From Eubacterium sp. AF16-48 (GTDB lineage Bacteria; Bacillota; Clostridia; Lachnospirales; Lachnospiraceae): a stretch of DNA of 64,000 nucleotides. The notes beneath the pieces are model-generated. The model ran no database searches, was not told the DNA's origin, and saw only the letters and a list, made by a program, of their open reading frames with translations. Position 1 is the stretch's first letter. Every line of letters begins with the position of its first letter. Below, one piece after another: positions 32,329-41,600 of this stretch. A program made the position numbers and the translations under genes. The stretch covers positions 1 through 64,000 of the forward strand of contig NZ_QUHB01000005.1 of assembly GCF_003479405.1 (NCBI RefSeq), read 5' to 3'.

Positions 32329-33390
32329 TCACATCCGCCTCCTCTTCCAAATCTGCATCGTAATCAAAATAATTGCTACAGATGCTAAAATAAGAAAACT
32401 CTGATTTAAAAGTGCCATTGGCGGCGGTGCCGTATCAAAAAACTGTCCGGGAAATCGAACCATAATTGCGAAAGGTCTTCCCACATATCCGTAAACTCCT
32501 TCCGCATTTCTTCCCCCCATATTGGAATACACCATATAAAGAATCAGAAGTGGCACTCCCGGAAGTGGATTTTTAAATATAAGTGCAATCAAAGCATACA
32601 TACTCACAATCATTAGCATATTTGGCAGTATATAAAGTATGGTAGATATTATAAAATTTGACAGATGTATTTCAAATCCACTATCTCTTGTATAAAGAAT
32701 ACATAATATCCAAAACAGTAGGTTTAAAACTGCTAAAACAAATGTACAAGTAAGAAATCCAGCGCTTACTTTTCCAAGCACATATTTTCCTGCACTAATT
32801 GGTTTTGTATGGAGTAATTCATAAGTATGCCTTTTTGTATCTTGTAAAAACAAAACGGAAAACATTATCGTTGCAAAAAATCCCATATACAGACCTGTAA
32901 AATCAGCAAATTTCCTTGCGTAATAATATGAAAATGGTTTCTTTTCCATTTTCTGATCTAAATACGAATTGATTTCTTCTGCCGTCCCCTTAAAGTAAGA
33001 GGTATCTTCATATAAATACCTCGCTCCGTACCATTCATATTTTTCGTTAAGATAATCATATGCTTCTTCTAATTCCATATTCTCTATTTTTCCGATAACT
33101 TTTTGCACCTCTGCATCGGTTTCTCCATCTTCAAGCAGGGCTTGTTTTAACTGTTCATGCCATAATTCCCGGTGTTTCTTCGGATCTGCCGGTATATACC
33201 CTTCATACACTTCACCCTCATCAGAAATAGCTGGCTTATCATTGGCGATTTTCTCCCCTTCTGCAAGATAACGTGTATGCAGATAAGGACTTGTATCGCT
33301 AAAAACTCCATAAATGACCAACAAAACACCAATCCAAAATAATGGTCGCTTAAAATAGTTTTTTATCTCCCTCCTAATAATTGCAATCAT
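32329..33390 (-). CDS. ABC-2-type permease subunit (2) with large extracytoplasmic loop
   Basis: The 353-residue protein starts MIAIIRREIKNYFKRPLFWI, then has about 140 mostly charged residues (Glu/Lys-rich) facing outside before five further helices including FLQDTKRHTYELLHTKPISA. This is the NatB/BcrB-like architecture in which the loop may bind substrate. AAGGAGG precedes the ATG. Confidence 0.78.
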   Translation of the reverse strand: MIAIIRREIKNYFKRPLFWIGVLLVIYGVFSDTSPYLHTRYLAEGEKIANDKPAISDEGEVYEGYIPADPKKHRELWHEQLKQALLEDGETDAEVQKVIGKIENMELEEAYDYLNEKYEWYGARYLYEDTSYFKGTAEEINSYLDQKMEKKPFSYYYARKFADFTGLYMGFFATIMFSVLFLQDTKRHTYELLHTKPISAGKYVLGKVSAGFLTCTFVLAVLNLLFWILCILYTRDSGFEIHLSNFIISTILYILPNMLMIVSMYALIALIFKNPLPGVPLLILYMVYSNMGGRNAEGVYGYVGRPFAIMVRFPGQFFDTAPPPMALLNQSFLILASVAIILITMQIWKRRRM

Positions 33391-33410
33391 ACGTTTGCCT
33401 CCTTTCCTTC

Positions 33411-33440
33411 GTTATAGACATCATAAAATATAAATCACAA
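33411..33440 (-). promoter_or_regulatory. Promoter of the ABC exporter operon
   Basis: The -35 TTGTGA (33435-33440), 18 bp and -10 TATAAC (33411-33416) precede the permease gene. It lies downstream of the kinase terminator, so exporter and sensor have separate messages. Confidence 0.5.
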
Positions 33441-33456
33441 CAAAAAGACAACAGCG

Positions 33457-33488
33457 TAAAAAAAATCGGACTGCTCATGCAATCCGAT
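33457..33488 (-). terminator. Terminator overlapping the kinase stop codon
   Basis: atcgga/tccgat (33465-33470/33483-33488) spans the kinase's last codons and is followed by eight T. Confidence 0.8.
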
Positions 33489-34656
33489 GAAATACTGCTG
33501 TTATTACAGCTCCACTCAGTTTTTCGTTTTCTATAAGCAACTGTCCGCCATGCTTTTCACAATACAATCTGCTGATATACATACCCATTCCTGAGTGTTT
33601 TAAACTATCTTTCACATTTTGCTGATAAAAAAGTTCTGTTGCCTTTTGCTTGTCTACTGTAAATCCCACTCCATCATCTTTTATTCTGATTTGTAATTCA
33701 GAACTGGTAAGAAACACTTCCATTTCCACTTTTGTCTTGGCATAACGAAAGGCATTTGACAAAAGGTTTTCTATAACCTCTAAAATCACTTCCTTATCTC
33801 CTGAAAATTTTTCTGCTGTTTCCGAACATTTTAATTCATACAGTTTTCCAAATTTTTTCTCAAACACATTCATCTCTGCCCGTATGTCTATTTCCAACTG
33901 CTTGCTTGTAATTTCTTCTGCCACCAACTCCCTTGCATCTAAACTGCTCATCTTCCGCATTGTTTCCACAAATATATCCATACGTTCAATCTGTTTTTTG
34001 CTTTCATTTACCATTTCTAAGGCTTGTTCCATATTTATCTCTTTTTTAGGGAGATATTCTGAAAGCATTTCCTGATACCCCTCAAGCACAGATAGCGGAG
34101 AACGTATATCATGCGCAATGGCAGCCCGCAAAGCCTTTTCTTCCTCAAGCATTTTCCATAACTGTTGATTATTTTCTGCAAGTTGTCCTCTCATTCGTTC
34201 AAACTCTCTGCACAATCTGCCCATTTCATCTTCATTTTCATAAGTGATATGGAAGTCTAAATTATTTCGACCAACTTGCTGGGAAGCCAGTTCTAATTCT
34301 TCAATAGGACACTTCAATTTATGCTTATAAAAAAGAAATACCGCTATAATACTCCCTGCAACAGATACGATAAGCACTGTAAATGTCTGAAGAAAATCAC
34401 ATATTTCCGATACATGATAATCAAATTCTTTCATTTCATAAGAATGTGGTCTCGGAACATCTGGCAAATACCTTCTACCATCCCCTTCAGCCATTTCAAA
34501 ATATTCTTCCTGGTCTACATACTTCCACCAAATGTTGTTTTGTACTGTGGTTGCTATTCGCATAATTAGTGCTGAAAGATAAAAACTAATTATTAAACTA
34601 ATTATCATATACAAAACAATGGTTTTCCTTAACGAAAGATTTTTTATTTTGCCCAT
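33475..34656 (-). CDS. Sensor histidine kinase of the exporter cluster
   Basis: The 393-residue kinase has two membrane helices bounding an extracytoplasmic loop of about 65 residues, a HAMP segment, H box AAIAHDIRSPLSVLEGY, N box VIENLLSNAFRYAK and G boxes KDDGVGF and HSGMGMYISRLYCEKHGG. Its C-terminus overlaps the terminator. It overlaps the regulator gene by 13 bases. Confidence 0.92.
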   Translation of the reverse strand: MGKIKNLSLRKTIVLYMIISLIISFYLSALIMRIATTVQNNIWWKYVDQEEYFEMAEGDGRRYLPDVPRPHSYEMKEFDYHVSEICDFLQTFTVLIVSVAGSIIAVFLFYKHKLKCPIEELELASQQVGRNNLDFHITYENEDEMGRLCREFERMRGQLAENNQQLWKMLEEEKALRAAIAHDIRSPLSVLEGYQEMLSEYLPKKEINMEQALEMVNESKKQIERMDIFVETMRKMSSLDARELVAEEITSKQLEIDIRAEMNVFEKKFGKLYELKCSETAEKFSGDKEVILEVIENLLSNAFRYAKTKVEMEVFLTSSELQIRIKDDGVGFTVDKQKATELFYQQNVKDSLKHSGMGMYISRLYCEKHGGQLLIENEKLSGAVITAVFHRIA

Positions 34657-35318
34657 TTATATCCCATCCCCCATACAGTTTCAATATATTCGTGTTCCGA
34701 ATACATTTTCATTTTCTTGCGGATTCTGCGAATCAACTCTGTAACCACCCGGCTGTCCCCTTCTGCATCATATCCTCCAATCTTTTCATAGATTCGTTCT
34801 TTATCAAACACAATTTCAGGGTTCATAGACAAAAATTCTATAATGTCATACTCTAATTTCGTAAGATCTAAAGTTTTCTCTTTCATATGTACACATTTGC
34901 TGGCATAGTCAATTACTAAATCCCCATAAAACCGTTGTTCTGTTTTCCTATGTAAGCGTTCCTCACGTTTCAAATGGGCAATAATTCTGGCATCGAGTTC
35001 TTTCAAACTAAATGGTTTCAAAACATAATCATCTCCGCCAGACAGTAATCCCATTACCCGATCCTGTTCTTCTACCTTTGCAGTCAAAAAGATAATCGGA
35101 CAGGAAACCCTGTCTCGGATTCTTCTGCATACTTCAATCCCATCCATTCCCGGCATATTCACATCCAATAGAATAATATCAGGGTTTGCACTTATCTTTT
35201 CCATTGCTTCTATGCCATTTTCTGCAATCATTACTGTATAATTCTTCAATGTAAAGTATTGATTCAGCATTTTTAGCAATTCTCTATCATCATCAACCAT
35301 TAAAATTTTATATTGCAT
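34644..35318 (-). CDS. OmpR-family response regulator of the exporter cluster
   Basis: The receiver domain has YKILMVDDDRELLKML, phospho-acceptor DIILLDVNMPGMDGIE and DDYVLKPFSLKEL. The winged-helix C-terminus has LTKLEYDIIEFLSMNPE and VVTELIRRIRKKM. The ATG at 35318 begins the receiver; AAGGAG lies 13 bases before it, somewhat far. It should act on the exporter promoter. Confidence 0.9.
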   Translation of the reverse strand: MQYKILMVDDDRELLKMLNQYFTLKNYTVMIAENGIEAMEKISANPDIILLDVNMPGMDGIEVCRRIRDRVSCPIIFLTAKVEEQDRVMGLLSGGDDYVLKPFSLKELDARIIAHLKREERLHRKTEQRFYGDLVIDYASKCVHMKEKTLDLTKLEYDIIEFLSMNPEIVFDKERIYEKIGGYDAEGDSRVVTELIRRIRKKMKMYSEHEYIETVWGMGYKWAK

Positions 35319-35437
35319 TATATTTATGTCACTCCTTAAAGTATAAATGCTTTTGAAGATTATCTTTGATTCATTATGCACTATCTAGTATCCCATAATC
35401 GGGACTTTTAACTCAACTTTTCAATTATTTTACTTTA

Positions 35438-35806
35438 CTAACGCCGATAAACATTATTATGAATTTCCAATAACTGCTTCAACACATCCTCTATTATCTC
35501 ATTATTTTCGGTATATAAAATGTTCTCTTTCTCGTTCAAAGTATTTTCCATGATCTCGATATTGCTATCTTTATCAAAGCAACCTTTTATGCTTCTAAAA
35601 TGATTAAATTCAATAGCAAAATCCTTGCCATCATAAATAGAAATACTAATCTCTATATCTTCAATCATAAAATCGGCATAACTGTTTTTTACATGAAAGT
35701 CTTTCTTTAAGAACGGGAGTTTTTGGTTTGGCAGTCGATACCGAACATTGTCTTTTTCTAATTCATAAAGTTCTCCTTTTATGAATCCCAATTTCTCCGC
35801 ATTCAT
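35438..35806 (-). CDS. Hypothetical protein
   Basis: The 122-residue acidic protein reads MNAEKLGFIKGELYELEKDN and ENNEIIEDVLKQLLEIHNNV. It is mainly beta-strand then helix, with no membrane segment or known motif. It lies alone between the two-component system and the end of the transfer operon. A type VI/polymorphic-toxin immunity-like role cannot be tested here. Confidence 0.5.
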   Translation of the reverse strand: MNAEKLGFIKGELYELEKDNVRYRLPNQKLPFLKKDFHVKNSYADFMIEDIEISISIYDGKDFAIEFNHFRSIKGCFDKDSNIEIMENTLNEKENILYTENNEIIEDVLKQLLEIHNNVYRR

Positions 35807-35966
35807 TTCATCTGTAAAAGCTGACCATCTATCTTTTTATGTATTTTTGTCTTTTTACTTTTTGCCAAATTTCTCCCACCTTTATATAATTAATAACTTT
35901 TGCTAGTATAGCGCATGTTTCGCATTTATCTTTTCACATTATAACATCTATCAAATTGATCCGCAC

Positions 35967-35997
35967 TAAAAAAGGACGCAGAATCTCTCCCACGTCC
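35967..35997 (-). terminator. Terminator of the transfer operon
   Basis: ggacg/cgtcc (35974-35978/35993-35997) followed by TTTTTT on the minus strand lies right after the coiled-coil gene. It closes the leftward operon that starts near or beyond 64 kb. Confidence 0.7.
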
Positions 35998-36003
35998 TCT
36001 AAA

Positions 36004-36924
36004 CTATCTGGCTTTATCTTCTCTTACCTTTGATACATCATTGTGTGCCGCTTCCTGCTTCACATCATCCACACCTCTTGCCTCAAATGCATCTGCATTA
36101 TACTGATACTCCTGTGGCTCAGCGACCATTGGTGAATATACAATCTCTGCTTCCACTCGCTTAGCTTCTGCCATCTCCGGTTCTGTCTGTTCCTGCTTTT
36201 TCTCATTCTCCGTATGCTTTTCCTTATCTATCTGCACATTCATAGCCAGATTATCCAGCTTGTCAATAGATGCATCCAGATGAAGCTCCATTGATACAAG
36301 CATCTTTTTCACCGCTTTCATAGGTGCAAGCACCGCCTTTGTAATGGGATGTTTCTGCTCTTTCTGTGAGTAATCCACCTCCGGCTTGTCAGCAAAAGTA
36401 CGGAATGCATTGGCTGCTGTCTGCCCTGCTTCACGAAATCCTTTTGCAAGAAGTGCTGTCTTTGCTATATCCTTATCCGTGGTCTTGATTGCACCTCTTA
36501 CATTTTCCCGGATATCAAGAAGTTTTTTCTTAATTCCTAAGAACTCCGATACCCGATAAAGTGCAGCTCTGCCTTTTGCTTTTGCTTCTGCAACTATGCT
36601 TTTGGCTGTAGATTCGACCTGTGCTTTCACTGCATACACCTGTGACTTTATCTGCTCACATCTGGTATTTAGTCGCTCCTGTGCTTCTGACAATGCTTTT
36701 TTAGCATTATTGACAAGTGTATCTTCCTGCATTTCTTTGATCTGGTTCTGCATATTGGTAAGTTCTTCCGTCATGGAATCAATCTTTTTCTCCAGTCCAT
36801 CCACATAGCTGCATATCTCAAATACATCGTTTGCCTGCTCTTTCATGGCATTTTTCTTTAATAATTCGAGAAGTTCCCTTATAACCTCCTCATTGGTAAG
36901 TGTTTTTCCTGCTTCCATATCCAT
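36004..36924 (-). CDS. Coiled-coil protein of the element (DUF6674-like)
   Basis: The 306-residue protein has long heptad regions: IDSMTEELTNMQNQIKEMQE and a second Ala/Lys-rich helix (AVKAQVESTAKSIVAEAKAK), then a polar tail rich in Glu/Gln. No membrane segment. I associate it with DUF6674 proteins found in Lachnospiraceae conjugative elements. Last gene of the transfer operon; function unknown. Confidence 0.55.
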   Translation of the reverse strand: MDMEAGKTLTNEEVIRELLELLKKNAMKEQANDVFEICSYVDGLEKKIDSMTEELTNMQNQIKEMQEDTLVNNAKKALSEAQERLNTRCEQIKSQVYAVKAQVESTAKSIVAEAKAKGRAALYRVSEFLGIKKKLLDIRENVRGAIKTTDKDIAKTALLAKGFREAGQTAANAFRTFADKPEVDYSQKEQKHPITKAVLAPMKAVKKMLVSMELHLDASIDKLDNLAMNVQIDKEKHTENEKKQEQTEPEMAEAKRVEAEIVYSPMVAEPQEYQYNADAFEARGVDDVKQEAAHNDVSKVREDKAR

Positions 36925-36984
36925 TCTGTTTCCTCCATTCTGTAAATGGGGCAGCCTTGGCCGCCCCTGTACCTTGATTACTAA

Positions 36985-37674
36985 TTATCGAAAGGGTGTT
37001 GCCTCTTTGTCCTTTTCTTTATCGGGATTGCCATGATGTTTCTCTGCACTCTCCCTCGCCTTTTCGTTGCTCTTATCCTTTGCTTTCTCATATTCCGAGA
37101 TAATCTCATTATAGAGTTTTTCCCTGAAATCCTTTGTGACCGGATAGCAGACATCCTGATAGATTGGCTTGCCCTGCTCGTCCACCTGCTTTGTCTTATA
37201 AGAAGGCATTGATACAAAGATTTTCTCTTTTCCCTGCACGATATTGATATTATTTACAATGAAACTGTTTTCAAAGTAAATGCGGGCAAGTCCTTTGATG
37301 TTACTGCCTTCCCTCTCATAAGGTGTCACAGTTACGGAAAACTCAGGCATTTCCTGTGTTCTGTCCTGCTTCTGTGTCTCCTCTTTCTCCGGTTCTTTGA
37401 TTCTTGCATAGGCATCAAGGATATTAGTATAGAGTTCCTCTCGAAACTCTGCTGTGATAGGATTGCACACATCCTTATAGATCACGCCATTGCTTTCATC
37501 ACGCTCATTGGAGCGGTATCTAGGCATTGATACGAAAAGTTCTCCCTTGTCCTTATTCTCAAGGATTGCAATATTGGTAATCTTAAATGAATCACCGAAT
37601 ACCACTGTTGCAAATCCTTTGATATTGCTGCCCTCTTTTGCTCTTACTTCGTTTACTTTAATTGAATACTTCAT
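36985..37674 (-). CDS. Tandem SpoVG-domain protein
   Basis: The 229-residue protein holds two SpoVG folds. The first is MKYSIKVNEVRAKEGSNIKG with FVSMPRYRS; the second, at about residue 110, is FSVTVTPYEREGSNIKGLAR with FVSMPSYKT. Each ends with a Phe-Arg-Glu helix. SpoVG is a nucleic-acid-binding regulator of one domain of about 95 residues, so this is an internal duplication. The C-terminus is a charged Lys/Glu tail. Confidence 0.85.
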   Translation of the reverse strand: MKYSIKVNEVRAKEGSNIKGFATVVFGDSFKITNIAILENKDKGELFVSMPRYRSNERDESNGVIYKDVCNPITAEFREELYTNILDAYARIKEPEKEETQKQDRTQEMPEFSVTVTPYEREGSNIKGLARIYFENSFIVNNINIVQGKEKIFVSMPSYKTKQVDEQGKPIYQDVCYPVTKDFREKLYNEIISEYEKAKDKSNEKARESAEKHHGNPDKEKDKEATPFR

Positions 37675-37677
37675 ATG

Positions 37678-38076
37678 CTATTCCTCGCTTTCTTTTTGTT
37701 CTTTGTTTTGCTCCGGTATGATAAGCTCACACCAAAGCTGTTCTATCTGTTCACAAGACAATCTGCCATTAAGCCAGTTGCCAAGTGTAACGACCATTCC
37801 GTCCTGCTCGTAATAGAGCCACTCCTGTGTTTCAATGTTCCCCTCATACACGATAGTCACATCAAAATCAGGCATAAATAATCCTTCCTCTGCATCCCAT
37901 ACACAGGCTATCCCCTGTCTGAGTGTCAGATTCAGACTTTCGACATACACAGACCAGCCGCTTACAACTATCTGAAAGTCATCATTAATCTCTGCAATAT
38001 CATCCTCGATGTCAATTAACTCTTCCATTTCCGATACTGCCTCTTCTATCTCAGCTAACCGGTATCTCTTATTCAT
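37678..38076 (-). CDS. Hypothetical acidic element protein
   Basis: With the ATG at 38076 (GGAGG nine bases before, overlapping the sortase stop) the 132-residue protein has an acidic helix YRLAEIEEAVSEMEELIDIE and a beta-rich part GIACVWDAEEGLFMPDFDVT. The end is Glu/Lys-rich. No family recognised. It is translationally coupled to the sortase gene. Confidence 0.55.
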   Translation of the reverse strand: MNKRYRLAEIEEAVSEMEELIDIEDDIAEINDDFQIVVSGWSVYVESLNLTLRQGIACVWDAEEGLFMPDFDVTIVYEGNIETQEWLYYEQDGMVVTLGNWLNGRLSCEQIEQLWCELIIPEQNKEQKESEE

Positions 38077-38686
38077 CCATAACCGCCTCCTTATAAATGC
38101 ACCTGACCACAAAACGCATGGTTCCTTTCTGGGAACAGGTAAAAAGAGTTAATTCTTTTTCATCTCCCTGTGTCTTGATGCTGTTATCATACGGATTTAC
38201 TACCTCTGTCTCTGTTACCTCATAGATATGCTCCTGTCCCTTTTTGTCGGTTATCATCACTTCATCACCTATGGATATCTGACTTAGTGGTGTAAAAAAT
38301 GTGCCATATCTGCTGCCATTGTGACCGCACAATACACAGTTGCCACTCTCACCGATTCCTGCAGTCTCTTCTATATGACCAATCCCTGCATTAAGCACTT
38401 TACTTGTGGTTCCTTCCATTACCGGATACCTGATATCTAACCCCGGTATCTCAATGATGCCGATAACACCGCCTTCTTTAAGAATGGCTTCATCCTCTTC
38501 ACTAATGGAGGTTTGCTCTTCCTCCACATCTGTTTCTTCATCGTAATCATCCTCCAATGTCTGCTCAAATTCACTTATGAGCTGTTCTGTCTGTTTTTCT
38601 CCTGTTGCCCGCCAGAAAAAAGGGACTGCCATAATGGCAATCCCTGCTGTAATCAGTAGTCCTGCGACCACTTTTCTTATGCTCAT
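38069..38686 (-). CDS. Sortase (class D-like)
   Basis: From the ATG at 38686 the protein has one membrane anchor (VVAGLLITAGIAIMAVPFFW), an acidic linker and a sortase domain. Catalytic residues are His in VLCGHNGSRYGTFF, Cys in LTLFTCSQKG and Arg in TMRFVVRC. It would couple surface proteins of the element to the cell wall or to pili. No LPxTG substrate is visible in the window. Confidence 0.85.
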   Translation of the reverse strand: MSIRKVVAGLLITAGIAIMAVPFFWRATGEKQTEQLISEFEQTLEDDYDEETDVEEEQTSISEEDEAILKEGGVIGIIEIPGLDIRYPVMEGTTSKVLNAGIGHIEETAGIGESGNCVLCGHNGSRYGTFFTPLSQISIGDEVMITDKKGQEHIYEVTETEVVNPYDNSIKTQGDEKELTLFTCSQKGTMRFVVRCIYKEAVMDE

Positions 38687-38699
38687 ATTATTCACTCTC

Positions 38700-41600
38700 C
38701 TATCGTGTTCTGCCCTCTCTGTCGGCTGGATAAGCACCTTTATCCTCTGCTACAATTGCTGCAGATTTCATCCTGTCATCTGCTTCTCTTTCTTCCTCCG
38801 GTCCGCTCAGGTCTGCATCCACAGCCTTTGCGTTCTCAAGGTCAAGCTGGGCATTCAGTTCACACTGCCTTGACAGCTTTTCTTCCAGTTCCTTGCTGTA
38901 TGCAAATGGCTTGTCATACTCTGCCTTTGATGCTTCAAGGTCATTCTGGTACTGCTCAATCTTCTTTTCTAAGAAATCAATGTTCTCATGGAGTCCATTG
39001 AACAGGTTTTCCAGCTTTACCATACTGCCGACCGGACTTGTGGAAAGCTCTGCCTTGTACTCAGTCTTTCCACGAAGCACCATATAATTGATGCCAAGGA
39101 AGTTCTTTTCCACAAGCAGCTCAAATCCGTGGAATTTACCGATTGCAGTTGTCTCTCCGGTCTTGCATTTGCTGATTGCTTCAAGCATCATCGTTCCACC
39201 ATCCACACGTTCAGTATAGGTTGCTTTGCCTATGGTAATGGCAAATTCCGGATTATCAATCAGCTCTTTATCCCTTGCCTTTACATCCTCACGGACATTG
39301 GCAAGCTTTTCAGTTGCTGTCTTAATCAGCTTTGGGTACTTAATCATAAAGTTATCCTGCAAGCCATATCTCTGGTTGTCATAGGAAGCCTTCAAAAGCT
39401 TTAATCTCTGGACATCATTGTCAATCTCCATCTTCTCACGAATAAGAGGATTGCCTGTGGCGACTGCCTTAATCTCTGCATAGGAAAGTGTTGCCTCGTC
39501 GATGTCCTCACAGCTTCGGCTTACTGCCTTGCTTGTCATGACCTGACTGATGAAACGCTGCTTATTTTCAACGAGCGACCAGTTGTATGCATCAAAGGTT
39601 CCTTTAGTGACATATCTGTAGATTGCTACTTCTTCATTTTCGTTGCCCTGCCTGATGCCTCGTCCTTCCCTCTGTTCAATGGAGCTTGGCTTCCACGGAC
39701 AATCCACATGATGCATTGCTACAAGGTGTGTCTGCACATTGACACCTGTTCCACACTTGTCCGTTGAACCGATAAGAACTTTCTTTTTACCTGTCCTCAT
39801 TTCCTTAAAAAGTGCATCCCTCTGTGCATCCGTTTTGGCATCATGGATAAATGCTATCTCATCTGCCGGAATACCATACTGGATAAGTGTTTCCTTCAGA
39901 TAATCGTAGATGGTAAAGTCCTTATCCGGTCCCGGTGTGCCGATATCTGAAAAAATAAGCTGACAACCTATATGACCGTTGGCATTTCCTTTCTCATATT
40001 CTTTCCAGACATTCTCCGCTACCTTATTGAGCTTTCCATCTGGATTATTTGGTGCGTCCTTATCAATCAGCCTTGCATCTGTTCCAAGAAGTCTTGCCTC
40101 ATGGGTAATCTTTAGGAAGTTGTCCACACTTGGATCAACTCCACCACCTCTGATACGCTCTGCCCTCACAACAAAGTCTTCCATGACCTGTTTTACATAC
40201 CAGTCAGGCTCTGACTCCACTATAATAGGCTTGCCGCCACGGAGAGCCGGCACATCAAGGTCCAGCATATCGGCAGTCTGCACATCTGCTACCTCACGGA
40301 AGATATTCATAAGCTCCGGCAGATTCGTAAACTTATTGAATCTGCTCTTAAAACGGAATCCACTTCCCTCTACAGTAAGCTCCAGTGCTGTTGTCACTTC
40401 ACCAAAGTTCGCTGCCCATGAATCAAAGTGATAAATCCCCATCTCTTCAAGTGCCGCTTTCTGCAAGTAAAGCTGCATGACATACATCTCACACATGGTA
40501 TTGGATATCGGTGTACCAGTTGCAAACACAATGCCTCTGCCATCATTTATCTCAGACAAATACTGGCATTTAAGCTGCATATCCGTTGACTTTTTCGCTC
40601 CACTGCTGCTGATACCGGACACATTATTCATCTTGGAAAAAATCGCAAGGTTCTTAAAATTATGTGCTTCGTCTACCATAATTGAATCCACACCAAGTTC
40701 CTCAAAGGTAATAAGGTCATCCTTCCTGCTCTCATCAGATAGAGATTTCAGCTGTTCCTCCAGCTTTTTCTTCTGACTCTCCATCTGCTTTACGGTCCAT
40801 CGTTCTCCGTTACGCTCCTTCATCTCATCAATCGCATAGCTGATTTCTTCAATCTGCTCATTAAGCATCCTCTCCTTTCTCTCTGCCGAGATAGGAATTT
40901 TCTCAAACTGCGAATGCGACATGATAATACAGTCATAATCTCCAGTCGCAATCCTTGATACAAACTGCTTTCTGCGACTCTTTTCAAAGTCACGTTCCGT
41001 AGCAACCAGGATATTGGCTGACGGATAAAGCCTTAAAAATTCACTTGCAGTCTGCCCGATAAGCGGCTTTGGAACAACCATGATTGTCTTATTGGCAAGT
41101 CCAAGTCTCTTCTGCTCCATGCAGGCAGCCATCATCTCAAAGGACTTTCCGGCACCGACACAGTGTGCAAGCAGTGTGTTTCCTCCGAGAAGGATTCTTG
41201 CCACCGCATTCTTCTGATGAGGCTTTAGCTCAATCGCCGGATTCATTCCCGGAAACTGTAAGTGGCTTCCGTCATACTCACGCAGGCGGATATTATTGAA
41301 TGTCTCGTTATAATACTCCACATATTTCTGTCTGCGTTCCGGCTCTGAAAACAGCCATTCCTTGAACTTTTCCTTGATCATGTTCTGTTTTTCCCTTGCA
41401 AGCATTGTCTCATTCTTATTGACTTCATAATGATATTTGCCATCTCCGTCATCAATCCTGTCCCTGACTGTTACAGTTTTAAGATTCAGCGTATCCTCAA
41501 AAATAGAATAAGCATCCATGCGGCTTGTACCATAGGTCTTAGTAGCTGCCACTGAATGCTTATCCATGCTCTTATTCTCGATGAACCATTCCATGCTCAT

